A stretch of DNA of 64,000 nt from Erythrobacter litoralis (lineage in GTDB: Bacteria > Pseudomonadota > Alphaproteobacteria > Sphingomonadales > Sphingomonadaceae): the NCBI RefSeq assembly GCF_029760855.1, contig NZ_SOSI01000004.1:124001-188000 (forward strand). The letters run 5' to 3'. The position numbers were made by a program, and so were the translations under genes. The first letter of the stretch is position 1; the number at the start of each line of letters is the position of its first letter. Of this stretch, positions 46,147 through 55,900 are shown piece by piece. The notes beneath the pieces were generated by a model that was not told the DNA's origin, ran no database searches, and worked only from the letters and a program-made list of their open reading frames with translations.

Positions 46147-46174
46147 AGATAAGCAAAATCACCGCACCGATCAA
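46147..46174 (-). promoter_or_regulatory. Promoter of the thrS leader
   Basis: On the minus strand TTGATC (46174-46169) and TTATCT (46152-46147) are separated by 16 bases. The -35 overlaps the phoD stop codon region. Start of transcription is predicted around 46140-46138, at the leader-peptide ATG. Confidence 0.55.
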
Positions 46175-47829
46175 GCTACGGTTATCTTGCGCTGTCCGGC
46201 GAGCGTGGTCAGGCGCTGTGTCGCGACCACATCCGAAGCCTTGTCGCGGACATTGCCGATGAAGCGGTATTCGCTGCTCGCCCGCTCCGGCGTCAGCTCC
46301 AGCGCCATATAGCCCCGCCGCGACGTATCGGCCCAGGCGAGCTGCGGATTGGCCTCCCGCAACGCCTGCGCGAGCCGTTCTGGCGGAAGCGTGGGAGGTG
46401 CGCTTTCATAGCCGGGCGAGGTGACCGAATGGCCCGCGAACTCGACGCCCGCTCGCTCACCAGCATGGTCGAGATTGAAGCCCCAGCCATTATGCGAATC
46501 GCCCGACAGGACCACGAGATCCGCATCCGCCTCGCGCGCCGCCGCCAGCACCCTGTCGCGCGCGGCGGGATAGCCGTCCCATGCATCCATGTTGAGGGGC
46601 AATTCCTCGCGCGCCGCCGCCGCGCCGAGCAGGATGCGCTGGCGAACGTAATCGGGCACGTCGGCGGGCAGGCTATCCAGCAGTCCGGTCGGCGTTTTCA
46701 GCTTCCCCATGATGACCTGCTGCGCCAGCACCTGCCACGTCTTGCCTGCCCGGCGGGAGGATTGCAGGCCGTCGAACAACCAGGCTTCCTGCTCCGCGCC
46801 GAGCAACTGCCGGGCGGGATCGACATAGTCCCCATCCCGGAAGGCGGCAAAGGCGCGCGCGATCCGGTCCGGAGAGGTCTCGGCTCCGATCAACGCGCCG
46901 AAATCGAATTGTTCGTCGCGCCCGAGAAGCCGCGTATCCAGCGCGAAAAGGGTCGCCAGATCGCCGATCTCGTAACGTTTATAGGGCGCGTCCGACACCG
47001 GCAGCCATTCGCGGTAGGCGCGGATCGCCGCGGCCTTGCGTACGTCCCATGGTCCTTCGGTGTCCGGCTGGTGATTCTGCGCGCCGTCCTCCCAGGAATC
47101 GTTGGCGCTTTCGTGATCGTCCCACACCATGATCATGGGATAGAGTTGCGTCAGCCGCTGCAAATCGGGATCGCGGCGATAATCGGCATGGCGCAGGCGA
47201 TAGTCCGCAAGCGAGACGATCTCGGTTTCCGGCGTCAGCACCCGCCCCGGCTCGAATTGCTCGCGCGAGGGATAGGTGCCGAGCCCGTATTCGTAGATAT
47301 AATCGCCGAGATGCGCGACCATGTCGAACGCATCGGCTTCGGCGGCATGGCGGTAGGCGTTGAACCAGCCGAAGCCGATGTTCGAGCACGAGAACACCGC
47401 CATCCGCCAGCGCGCGGTCGGTCCTTGCGGCAAGGTGCGGGTGCGTCCGATATCGGATTGCGAACCGTCGGGCGCGGTAAAGCGGTAATAATACCACGTG
47501 CCGGGTGCGAGGCCGCTTACCTCGGCCTTGGCGCACCAGTCGCGCTGCGGCGACGCAGGCGTCGAGCCCTCCGCAACCACACGACCGGTCGAAGGGTCCG
47601 TCACTTCCCACGCTAGCGACGTATCTTGCTCGGCGACGAACCGCGTCCAAAGCAGCATCCCGTCCGACGACGGTTCCCCGCTGGCGATGCCATGCGTGAA
47701 ACCACGCTCGCGTGTTTGCGCCGCGAGAGGCGAGGCCAGCAATCCGGCGCCAAGGGCTGCGCCTTTGAATAGACCACGCCGGTCGAGCGCAGGGAGGCGG
47801 GCGGCGGCGGGCGGAGCGGTATCGAGTAT
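46171..47829 (-). CDS. phoD: Alkaline phosphatase D, Tat-exported (start codon unclear)
   Basis: A PhoD-type phosphatase/phosphodiesterase. The mature part begins RERGFTHGIASGEPSSDGML; metal-binding blocks FSCSNIGFGWFNAYRHAAE, HLGDYIYEYG, VWDDHESANDSW and LSGDSHNGW are intact. In frame upstream of 47742 the sequence encodes LDRRGLFKGAALGAGLLASP, a clear twin-arginine signal, but there is no ATG, GTG or TTG before it up to the TGA at 47878-47880. The only candidates are ATA 47829 (8 bases after AGGA) and ATT 47835. The TTG at 47742 would remove the RR motif. I give the ATA start; the protein would be 552 residues. A start mutation or base error is possible. Confidence 0.85.
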   Translation of the reverse strand: MLDTAPPAAARLPALDRRGLFKGAALGAGLLASPLAAQTRERGFTHGIASGEPSSDGMLLWTRFVAEQDTSLAWEVTDPSTGRVVAEGSTPASPQRDWCAKAEVSGLAPGTWYYYRFTAPDGSQSDIGRTRTLPQGPTARWRMAVFSCSNIGFGWFNAYRHAAEADAFDMVAHLGDYIYEYGLGTYPSREQFEPGRVLTPETEIVSLADYRLRHADYRRDPDLQRLTQLYPMIMVWDDHESANDSWEDGAQNHQPDTEGPWDVRKAAAIRAYREWLPVSDAPYKRYEIGDLATLFALDTRLLGRDEQFDFGALIGAETSPDRIARAFAAFRDGDYVDPARQLLGAEQEAWLFDGLQSSRRAGKTWQVLAQQVIMGKLKTPTGLLDSLPADVPDYVRQRILLGAAAAREELPLNMDAWDGYPAARDRVLAAAREADADLVVLSGDSHNGWGFNLDHAGERAGVEFAGHSVTSPGYESAPPTLPPERLAQALREANPQLAWADTSRRGYMALELTPERASSEYRFIGNVRDKASDVVATQRLTTLAGQRKITVA

Positions 47830-47921
47830 GGGAATCGTCCTTTCTGCAACACCCGATGCCCTGCCGTCATAACGCCTTCATGACAATCGCGCACCTATTC
47901 CGAGCTCTTCTTCGTAAATCG

Positions 47922-47950
47922 TTGACATTCGATCGGCTACAGCCGCATCC
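47922..47950 (+). promoter_or_regulatory. Possible promoter for the YjgN-like gene
   Basis: A perfect TTGACA at 47922-47927 is followed by weak -10-like sequence (CATCCT around 47946-47951, 18-base spacing). It lies about 50 bp before the ATG. The -35 is excellent but the -10 is poor, so an activator may be needed. Confidence 0.35.
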
Positions 47951-47978
47951 TGCACGAGGGATCGAGTGGGGGAATACG

Positions 47979-49076
47979 ATGAATACCATGTCCGACATGC
48001 GGGACATGACACCCGACAGCGCGTTCGGGTTCGACGGCAACTGGAAGGACTTCGCGAAGATCGCGTTGCCCAACCTGCTGCTGACGATCGTCACATTGGG
48101 CATTTACCGCTTTTGGGCCACGGCTCGCGAGAGGCGCTATCTGTGGGCGCACAGCCGTTTCGTGGACGAGCGGCTTGAATGGTCGGGCACCGGGCTGGAA
48201 CTGTTCATCGGCTTCGTCCTGGTCGCGGTGACGATCCTGCTGCCCTTGTTGGGCCTGAACTTCCTCATCCAGAGCCTTACGCTACGCGGCGAGACGGTAG
48301 CCGCCGGCATTCTCACCTTGGTCCTGTTCGTCGGCCTGTATTACCTGACCGGCCTCGCCCGGTTTCGCGGACTGCGTTACCGCCTGTCGCGCACCCATTG
48401 GCGCGGCATTCGCGGCGGCAGCGACAATCAGGGCTTCGGCTACGGCTTGTCTTACGTCTGGAAGAATTTCGTCGGCTTCGTTCCGATCGGCTTACTGATT
48501 CCATGGTCGATGACGAGCCTATGGAACGAGCGCATGAACAAGATGAGCTTCGGACCCAACCGGTTCGAAGCCCATGCCGAAAGCGGCAACATCTTCGCCC
48601 GTTTCCTGCTGTTCTATCTTGCGCCCTTCGTGTTCTTCATCGGAGCTATGGCACTCGCATTCACAGGAGCGCTCGCCGGATACGGACTGGGCGATGAAAC
48701 CGGGGCGGCGGCGGGCGGCATCGCCGCCATTGTCGGCGCGGTGCTGTTTTTCTATCTTGGTCTCGGGCTCATCGCAGTCGCTTTCTACGCGAAATACTAT
48801 CGCGAAGTCGTCGGCGCAACCTCGTGGGGCAACATCAATTTCGCGTTCGAGGCATCGACGATGCAGTGGTTCAAGCTGCTACTCGGCGATGTCGCCTTGG
48901 TCATAGTCACTCTCGGCATCGGTTTCGTCTTCCTGAAGTACCGTCACTGGAAATTCTTCATGACGCATATGGAAGCCGGCGGCGAAATCCTGCTCGACGA
49001 CCTTAGCCAATCGACCACCCGCGTCGCCGGACACGGCGAAGGGCTGCTCGACGCGTTCGATATCGGCGCGGTCTGA
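47979..49076 (+). CDS. YjgN-family (DUF898) membrane protein
   Basis: 365 residues. The DUF898 repeat units are visible: GNWKDFAKIALPNLLLTIVT, LGIYRFWATARERRYLWAHS, LARFRGLRYRLSRTHWRGIRGG and FAFEASTMQWFKLLLGD. Six or seven hydrophobic helices are present, so it is an inner-membrane protein of unknown activity. The ATG at 47979 follows GTGGGGGAA. Its stop is 4 bp before the M48 peptidase GTG. This link of DUF898 and an M48 peptidase is a recurring pair that suggests shared work at the membrane. Confidence 0.82.
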   Translation: MNTMSDMRDMTPDSAFGFDGNWKDFAKIALPNLLLTIVTLGIYRFWATARERRYLWAHSRFVDERLEWSGTGLELFIGFVLVAVTILLPLLGLNFLIQSLTLRGETVAAGILTLVLFVGLYYLTGLARFRGLRYRLSRTHWRGIRGGSDNQGFGYGLSYVWKNFVGFVPIGLLIPWSMTSLWNERMNKMSFGPNRFEAHAESGNIFARFLLFYLAPFVFFIGAMALAFTGALAGYGLGDETGAAAGGIAAIVGAVLFFYLGLGLIAVAFYAKYYREVVGATSWGNINFAFEASTMQWFKLLLGDVALVIVTLGIGFVFLKYRHWKFFMTHMEAGGEILLDDLSQSTTRVAGHGEGLLDAFDIGAV

Positions 49077-49080
49077 TCCG

Positions 49081-50172
49081 GTGCGCGAACCCGTTCTGAT
49101 CGAGGCCAGCTGGTATGACGGGCTAAGCGCTGTGCGCCACGAAGGCGAGGCGCTGTGGCAGGGCGGCGATAGGCTTACCCTGCGCACCGAATACACGGCG
49201 TTCGACGTGCCCTTGTCCGATCTCGCCTATGGTGAGCGGCGCGGCACGGCCGATGTTTACCGCCGAACGAGCAATGCGGGCTTCCGCCTGTCGCTTCCCC
49301 ACACTCTGCCGCCCGATCTTGCCGCGCACATGCCGGCGAAGAGCGATTACGGTGCGTGGGTCGACAAGCTCGGCCTCGGCAAGGCGGCGGCGATCTTCGC
49401 AGTCGTCAGCGCCTCGCTGGCGGCGATCTTCCTCACCGCGCCGACCTGGCTCGGCCCGCGCATCCCGATGAGCTGGGAGCGCAATTTGGGCGAGGCGATG
49501 GTCGGCGATTTCGGCGGGCGGCTGTGCCATACGCCCGAAGGCGATGCCGCGCTCGCCAAGTTGCTCGGCAAGGTCGATCCTGCGGGCGAGAAGGTGCGCG
49601 CCGGTGTCGCCAATATCGGCATGGTCAACGCGGTTGCACTGCCCGGCGGCCAGGTGCTTCTGTTCGACGGCCTGATCCAGCAGGCGGAAAGCCCGGAGGA
49701 ACTGGCCGGCGTTCTCGGCCACGAGGTCGGCCATGTGCGCGAGCGGCACGTGATGAGCGCGCTGCTCCGCCAGTTCGGCCTTTCGATCCTGCTTTCGGGC
49801 GCCAATTCCGGCGTCGGCGATACGGTCTTCGGCCTCGCCTCGATGAACTATTCGCGCGATGCCGAGCGTGAGGCAGACGAATATGCCCGCGCCCGCATGG
49901 CGGAAAGCGATGTGTCGCCCATCGGCGCGGCAAGCTTCTTCGAGCGGATTGGCGGCGGCAGCAAAGAGGATTCCGAAGAAGCGGCGGAAAACGAAGGTTC
50001 GGTGTTCGATTGGGTCGCCAGCCACCCCGCACCCGGCGAACGCGCCCGCGCCTACCGCAATGCCGTGGATGAGGATGTCCAATACCGCCCGGCGCTCAGC
50101 AAGGCGGAGTTCGATGCGCTCAAATCAATGTGCGAAAACGATCCGGACGTCGAGGAGTTCGAATTCTTCTGA
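49081..50172 (+). CDS. Membrane-anchored M48 metallopeptidase
   Basis: 363 residues. An N-terminal domain of about 80 residues (EASWYDGLSAVRHEGEALW) resembles the DUF7092 type. One transmembrane helix lies at about 102-120, and the M48 domain follows. The zinc site is HEVGH (His214, Glu215, His218) with the distal Glu in READEYARARM; WVASHPAPGERARA is the conserved C-terminal block. It is probably a periplasmic or membrane protease of the LoiP/BepA-like kind. GTG start at 49081. The alpha/beta hydrolase gene starts 40 bp later. Confidence 0.9.
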   Translation: MREPVLIEASWYDGLSAVRHEGEALWQGGDRLTLRTEYTAFDVPLSDLAYGERRGTADVYRRTSNAGFRLSLPHTLPPDLAAHMPAKSDYGAWVDKLGLGKAAAIFAVVSASLAAIFLTAPTWLGPRIPMSWERNLGEAMVGDFGGRLCHTPEGDAALAKLLGKVDPAGEKVRAGVANIGMVNAVALPGGQVLLFDGLIQQAESPEELAGVLGHEVGHVRERHVMSALLRQFGLSILLSGANSGVGDTVFGLASMNYSRDAEREADEYARARMAESDVSPIGAASFFERIGGGSKEDSEEAAENEGSVFDWVASHPAPGERARAYRNAVDEDVQYRPALSKAEFDALKSMCENDPDVEEFEFF

Positions 50173-50212
50173 CCGCTTGCAATGACCGCCAAGCGCTTCC
50201 AGCTTGGGTGGC

Positions 50213-50962
50213 ATGAGCGATATCCAGTACCATGCGATGCCGGACGGTCGCCGGATCGCCTTCCGGCTCACCGAAGGCAGCGGCCCCGCGCTGGTGTTCC
50301 TGCCCGGCTACATGTCCGACATGGCGGGCAGCAAGGCGACCGCCCTGTTCGACCGGGCAAAGGCACAGGGGCGGTCCTGCCTCCTGCTCGATTATTCGGG
50401 GTGCGGCAAAAGCGATGGCGATTTCGTCGACGGCACCCTCTCGCGCTGGCGCAACGAGGTTCTGGCGCTGATCGAGGCGCAGCTGCGCGGGCCGGTTGTG
50501 CTGGTCGGCTCGTCCATGGGTGGCTGGCTGATGCTGCTCGTCGCCGAGGAGCTGGGCGATCGGCTCGCAGGAATGGTCGGCATCGCCGCCGCGCCGGACT
50601 TCGCCGATTGGGGTACGTCCGAGGCGCATAAGGCGGCGCTGAAAGCGGGCGAAACGGTGTTCGAGGACAACCCCTACGGTCCCGATCCCACGCCGACGCA
50701 TCCGGGCTTCTACGCCGATGCAATGACGCTGGAACGGCTCGGGTCCGAAATTGCCATCGATGCCCCGGTGCGCCTCCTTCAAGGCCAGCGCGATGCCGAC
50801 GTGCCGTGGGATGTCTCGATGCGCCTCGCCCGGAGGCTGCGTTCGGACGATGTTCAAGTCGCGCTGGTCAAGGATGGCGATCACCGCCTCTCGCGCCCGC
50901 AGGATATCGCCCTGCTGATGCGCATGGTGGACGCGCTTCTCGAACCCGGACACGACCCATGA
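50213..50962 (+). CDS. Alpha/beta hydrolase
   Basis: 249 residues. The nucleophile elbow is VLVGSSMGGWLML (Ser101), with LVFLPGYMSDMAGSKATALF as the oxyanion region and GDHRLSRPQD holding the catalytic His. The sequence resembles the ABHD10 group (acyl-protein thioesterase or depalmitoylase-like), but substrate is unknown. No signal peptide is present, so it is cytoplasmic. The ATG at 50213 (MSDIQYHAMPDG) is preferred to TTG at 50204. The stop overlaps the next gene by 4 bp (ATGA). Confidence 0.85.
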   Translation: MSDIQYHAMPDGRRIAFRLTEGSGPALVFLPGYMSDMAGSKATALFDRAKAQGRSCLLLDYSGCGKSDGDFVDGTLSRWRNEVLALIEAQLRGPVVLVGSSMGGWLMLLVAEELGDRLAGMVGIAAAPDFADWGTSEAHKAALKAGETVFEDNPYGPDPTPTHPGFYADAMTLERLGSEIAIDAPVRLLQGQRDADVPWDVSMRLARRLRSDDVQVALVKDGDHRLSRPQDIALLMRMVDALLEPGHDP

Positions 50963-51825
50963 TCGCCACCTTCGCTCAGATTGCCGTGCTCGCCCTAGCG
51001 CAGGTCGGCCCCAATCCCACGGTCGGCGGGATGCCCGGCGTGCCGGATGAACTCGCCAACCGACCGCCCCGCGAACAAGCGGCTCGGCAACCGCAGGATG
51101 CGCCGCTCGGGCAATGCCTGCGGATGGCGAGCGACAATCCGGATGCTGCGCTCGATTATGCGCAGTCGTGGCGAGAGAGATCGGACGGCGCGCTCGATCT
51201 CGCGCAATCCGCGCATTGCTTGGGGCTCGCAATGGTCCAGCTCGGCCGGCTGGAAGAAGCGCAGCAGGTGTTCGACCTTGCGGCCGGCGAAGTGCCAGAG
51301 AACAATCTGACTTATGCCGCTCGGCTTTCGGCGATGGCCGGCAACGCTGCGATGGCCCGTCAGCGACCCGACGAGGCGCTCCCCCTGATCGACCGCGCCG
51401 GCGGCATGGCCCTGGCGGCGCAGGACCAACCGCTCGCCGCGCAGCTTCGCGTCGACCTTGCGCGCACGCTCGTCGCCCTTGGCAACGATGCCGATGCGGA
51501 AAGGGCGCTGGCCGAGGCGCGCGATGCCGATGCGACCAATGGCGAAGCTTGGCTGCTCTCGGCCACCCTTTCGCGCCGCATGAAACGCTATGGCGAGGCG
51601 CAGCAGCAGATCGAACGCGCGGGCGATCTTGCGCCGCGCGATCCGGCGGTCGGCCTCGAAGCCGGCGTTATCGCAGCTTTGTCTGGCCGCGAGCAGGACG
51701 CCATCCGCAGCTTCCAGTCCGTCGTCGAAGTCGCGCCCGATAGCTACGAGGCGAACCGTGCCAAGGGCTATCTCGAACAGCTCGGCGGCGATGATCCGCA
51801 AACAGAAAGCCCCCCTTCCCGATGA
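50959..51825 (+). CDS. TPR-repeat protein, probably exported
   Basis: 288 residues. A short hydrophobic N-terminus (MIATFAQIAVLALAQVG) could be a signal peptide or weak anchor. Four to five TPR-like helical repeats follow (LAMVQLGRLEEAQQVFDLAA, ARTLVALGNDADAERALAEA, ATLSRRMKRYGEAQQQIERA). Cys is present near the start (PLGQCLRMAS). TPR proteins act as scaffolds. It is coupled by ATGA overlaps on both sides: the hydrolase before it and the flavin oxidoreductase after it. Confidence 0.8.
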   Translation: MIATFAQIAVLALAQVGPNPTVGGMPGVPDELANRPPREQAARQPQDAPLGQCLRMASDNPDAALDYAQSWRERSDGALDLAQSAHCLGLAMVQLGRLEEAQQVFDLAAGEVPENNLTYAARLSAMAGNAAMARQRPDEALPLIDRAGGMALAAQDQPLAAQLRVDLARTLVALGNDADAERALAEARDADATNGEAWLLSATLSRRMKRYGEAQQQIERAGDLAPRDPAVGLEAGVIAALSGREQDAIRSFQSVVEVAPDSYEANRAKGYLEQLGGDDPQTESPPSR

Positions 51826-52811
51826 CCGATTTCTCCATCCTCGATCTTGTCCCGGTTCGCGAAGGCGAAAGCCTGACGAGCGCGTTCGATGCGGCACGCG
51901 ATCTTGCCATCGCCGCCGAACGGGCCGGCTGCAAGCGGTTCTGGGTCGCCGAGCATCATGCGATGGAAGGCATTGCCGGAGGGGCTACCTCCGTCGTCCT
52001 TGCGCATATCGGCAATGCCACCAGCCGCATCCGCATCGGTTCGGGTGGCATCATGCTACCCAACCATTCGCCATTCCAGATCGCCGAGCAATTCGGAACG
52101 CTCGATGCGCTGTTTCCCGGCCGGATCGATCTCGGTCTCGGGCGGGCGCCGGGCGCGGGCCCCGAATTGCAGCGCGCCTTGCGCAAGGACCTGCACCGCG
52201 CCGCCGAGATGTTCCCGCAGGATGTCGTCGAACTCCGCGCGTTGTTCGCGGGCGAGGCCGAAGTGCGCGCAACGCCGGGTGCGGGCGCGAACCTTCAAAT
52301 GTGGATCCTCGGCTCCAGCCTGTTCGGTGCGCAGCTCGCGGCGCGGCTCGGCCTTCCCTATGCTTTTGCCAGCCACTTCGCGCCCGATCATCTCGACAAT
52401 GCCCTGATGATCTATCGCCGCGATTTCCAGCCGTCCGAAGCCTGCGAAAAACCGCACGTCATGGCAGCGATGAACCTCTTCGCTGCCGACACGGAAGAAG
52501 CCGCACACACCCTAGCCAGTTCGCAATTGCAGGCGTTCGTCGCCTTGCGCACCGGTCGTCCGCGCAAGCTGCAGCCGCCGATCAAGGGCTACCGTGAAAG
52601 CTTGCCCGCGCAAGCGCAGGCCATGCTGGCGCATATCGGGCAAGCGAGTGCGATCGGAACACCGCGCCAGGTCGCGGAAGACATCCGCGCATTCAAAGCG
52701 CGCACGCAGGCCGACGAGATCGTGCTGGCCGGGCCCACTTTCGACCCGGCAGCGCGGATACGCTCGCTCGAACTGACGATGGACGCTCTCGCCGATGCCG
52801 TAGCGGCCTGA
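51822..52811 (+). CDS. Luciferase-like flavin-dependent oxidoreductase (YhbW type)
   Basis: A 329-residue bacterial luciferase-fold monooxygenase. FWVAEHHAMEGIAGGATSVV near residue 40, then IRIGSGGIMLPNHSPFQIAEQFGTLD-type sequence (IMLPNHSPFQIAEQFGTLD), GRIDLGLGRAPG and IGTPRQVAEDI near the C-terminus are typical of the YhbW-like branch. It would use reduced FMN; the substrate is unknown. It overlaps the TPR gene by ATGA and is last in the five-gene run that starts with the YjgN-like gene. Confidence 0.88.
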   Translation: MTDFSILDLVPVREGESLTSAFDAARDLAIAAERAGCKRFWVAEHHAMEGIAGGATSVVLAHIGNATSRIRIGSGGIMLPNHSPFQIAEQFGTLDALFPGRIDLGLGRAPGAGPELQRALRKDLHRAAEMFPQDVVELRALFAGEAEVRATPGAGANLQMWILGSSLFGAQLAARLGLPYAFASHFAPDHLDNALMIYRRDFQPSEACEKPHVMAAMNLFAADTEEAAHTLASSQLQAFVALRTGRPRKLQPPIKGYRESLPAQAQAMLAHIGQASAIGTPRQVAEDIRAFKARTQADEIVLAGPTFDPAARIRSLELTMDALADAVAA

Positions 52812-52947
52812 CGGGTTTTCCCTGCGGCGCGGCGGCTTGCCGCATACGATTTCAAGGCCTAGGCGAAGGGCAACAGCGTCGCGTCCAGTGCGACTCGTTA
52901 ATTGCCCGGCGCGGTAATTTTCATGCGCCGCCAGACATGAGAGATCG

Positions 52948-55900
52948 ATGGCCACCGAAGCTCCCGCCGTTTCCAAAGCACTCGCCGATGCCCTAGCCAC
53001 TCGGATGAAGGATTCGCTCCTTCCCACCGATACGCCGCTGGACGAGACACGGCTCGATCAGGCCGCGCGGTTCGTTCTGGAAACAGGTCTCACGCGCGAA
53101 TTCGGGCAGGCGGCCATCGCGGTGGAATCGGTTAGCGAGGAACGCCGGATGACGCGCCTCGCCGTCATCAACGACGACATGCCGTTCCTCGTGGATTCGA
53201 TCGCGGCCGCGATCGCCGCGCAAGGTATCTCGATCGACCGGCTGGTCCATCCCGTCGTCCCGGTGGAGCGGGACGCGAAGTGCCGCCTCACGGCCATCCG
53301 CAAGGGCGAAAAGGGCAAGACCTATTACGAATCGATGATCTACATCGAGACCGAACGCGTGGAAGCGCGGCAGCGACGGGCGATCGAACAAGCCGTAGTC
53401 GAAGCCGTCGACGACGTGCGCGCTGCCGTGGCAGATTGGCCCAAACTGCAGGACCGCATGAAGACGGATGCCTCCGCAGTGCAGGACGAGGAAGGCCGCG
53501 AGTTGCTCGGATGGCTTAACGACGGAATGCTCACGCAGCTCGGCCATGTGACACGCCGCCGCGACGGCAAGCAATCGGGCGCGCTCGGCATCTGCCGTAC
53601 CAGCGCCAGAGACTTGATGGCGGACGCCTCGTGGGAACGGGCCTTCGCCTGGTTCGACGATGCGGACCACACCCGCGAACCGCTGATTGTCAAGGCCAAC
53701 CTCGTCAGCCGGGTGCATCGCCGCGTTCCGCTCGACCTGTTCATTGTCCCGCAGCGCGAAAACGGGAAACTCGCCGCCCTGTCGGCCCATGCCGGGGTGT
53801 GGACCAGTGCGGCGCTCGCCTCTCCGCCGCGCAGTGTGCCGATCCTGCGCCAGCGGCTCGACATCATTCGCGACCGGCTGGATTTCGACGAGGGCGGGCA
53901 TGCCGGCAAGGCGCTGGTCCATGCGCTTACCACCCTGCCGCACGATCTGATGATCGGGTTCGCTCTGCAGGATGTGGAACGGGTCGCATCGACCATGATG
54001 AGCCTGGTCGACCGGCCGCGCCCACGCCTCGCGCTGGTAGAAGCCGCGCTCGCCCGGCACTTGTTCGCCTTCGTATGGATGCCGCGGGACATGCTGGCAA
54101 CGCAAGTCCGCCTGCGCATTCAGGATATGCTCGAAGAGGGATCGGGCGGTCGCCTGCTCGACTGGAGCCTCGAGGTGGAAGGTGGCAATCTCGCCATGCT
54201 GCGTTTCGTGCTCGACATTCGCGAAGGCCGGACCGAGTTCGACGAAAGCGCGCTCGAAAACGAATTGCAGACCATGCTGCGCGGCTGGTCCGAAGCGGTC
54301 GAGACGGAGCTTGCCGAATACGAGGAACCGGGCCGGGCCGCCGCCGTCGCCCTGCGCTTCGCCGAAGCCTTTCCGGCAGACTATCGCGCGAAGTTCGGCG
54401 CCAAACAGGCGGCGATGGACATTGCGCGGCTGCGCCGGTTGCGCGCCCATGCAGACGACGGGGAGCGTGCGCTGCGCCGCCGCGATGCGCGCCTGTTCCG
54501 CACCGATCGCGACGGTCCTTCCGCGCTGCATCTGAAGCTCTACCAGGAAGAGGGCTCGCTGCCTCTGTCCGATGCCGTGCCGGTGCTGGAGAATTTCGGC
54601 TTCCACGTGCAATCGGAAATTCCTACCGTGCTCGACGACGGACAGCTCGGCACGATCCATGATTTCGTGCTGCAACTTGCGCCCGGCATCGATGCGGAAG
54701 ACCTCGTCGCGCGTGCCGATGCGATCGAGGAGGCAGTTGCCCGGGTCATCAACGGCGCCTCGGAGAACGACACCTTCAACCGGCTGGTCTCCGAAGCGCA
54801 ATTGAGCGAACGCGAGGCGAACTGGTTGCGCGCGTTCTATCGCTATCTGCGCCAGACCGGCATGGGCTTCACGATCTACACGGTGGTGGATGCGCTGGCG
54901 AAGGCCCCCGAAATCACCCGCGCCCTGTGCGCCTTGTTCACCGCCCGCCACGATCCCGATTTCGGATCGCAGAGCGTGCGCGAAGCCGCGATGGACGAGG
55001 CGCGCGAGACGATCCGCCGCGGCCTCGCCAATGTGAAGGCGATCAACGATGACCGCCTGCTGCGGCTCTACAATTCGCTGATCGATGCGATTTTGCGCAC
55101 GAACGCCTTCGCCCCGGCGGCGAACGAAGCGGTCGCATTCAAGATCGACAGCAAGCTGGTGCCGAACCTGCCCAAGCCGATCCCGTGGCGCGAGATCTTC
55201 GTCTACTCCCGCCAGGTGGAAGGCATACACCTGCGCGCCGGGCCCGTGGCGCGCGGCGGCCTTCGCTGGTCTGACCGGAGGGACGACTTCCGTACCGAAA
55301 TACTCGGCCTGATGAAGGCGCAGAGGGTGAAGAACGCCGTGATCGTGCCGACCGGCGCGAAAGGCGGCTTCTATCCCAAGCAGCTTCCCGACCCCGCCCT
55401 CGATCGCGAAGGATGGGCCGCAGAAGGGCAGGCAAGCTATGAAGCCTTCATCCGCACGCTGCTGTCGGTCACGGATAATATCGCCGACGACGAGGTGGTG
55501 CATCCCGAAGGGGTCGTGATCACCGACGGCGAAGATCCCTATTTCGTAGTCGCCGCGGACAAGGGCACGGCGCGCTTCTCCGATGTCGCCAACGCCATCG
55601 CCGAAAACCAGGACTTCTGGCTCGACGATGCCTTCGCGTCCGGCGGCTCCAAGGGATACGACCACAAGGCGATGGGCATCACCGCGAAAGGTGCCTGGGT
55701 AAGCGTGCAGCGCCATTTCCGCGAAATGGGTGTCGACGTGCAGACCGACCCGATCCGTGTGGTCGGCTGCGGCGACATGTCGGGCGATGTGTTCGGCAAC
55801 GGCATGCTCCTGTCGAAAACGATCAAACTGGTCGCCGCCTTCGATCACCGGCACATCTTCATCGATCCCGATCCCGATCCGGCGAAAAGCTGGAAAGAGC

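Noticed and set aside
47740..47742. TTG as the phoD start
   Set aside because: It lies in the middle of the Tat signal and would remove the RR motif; the frame remains open and signal-like upstream.
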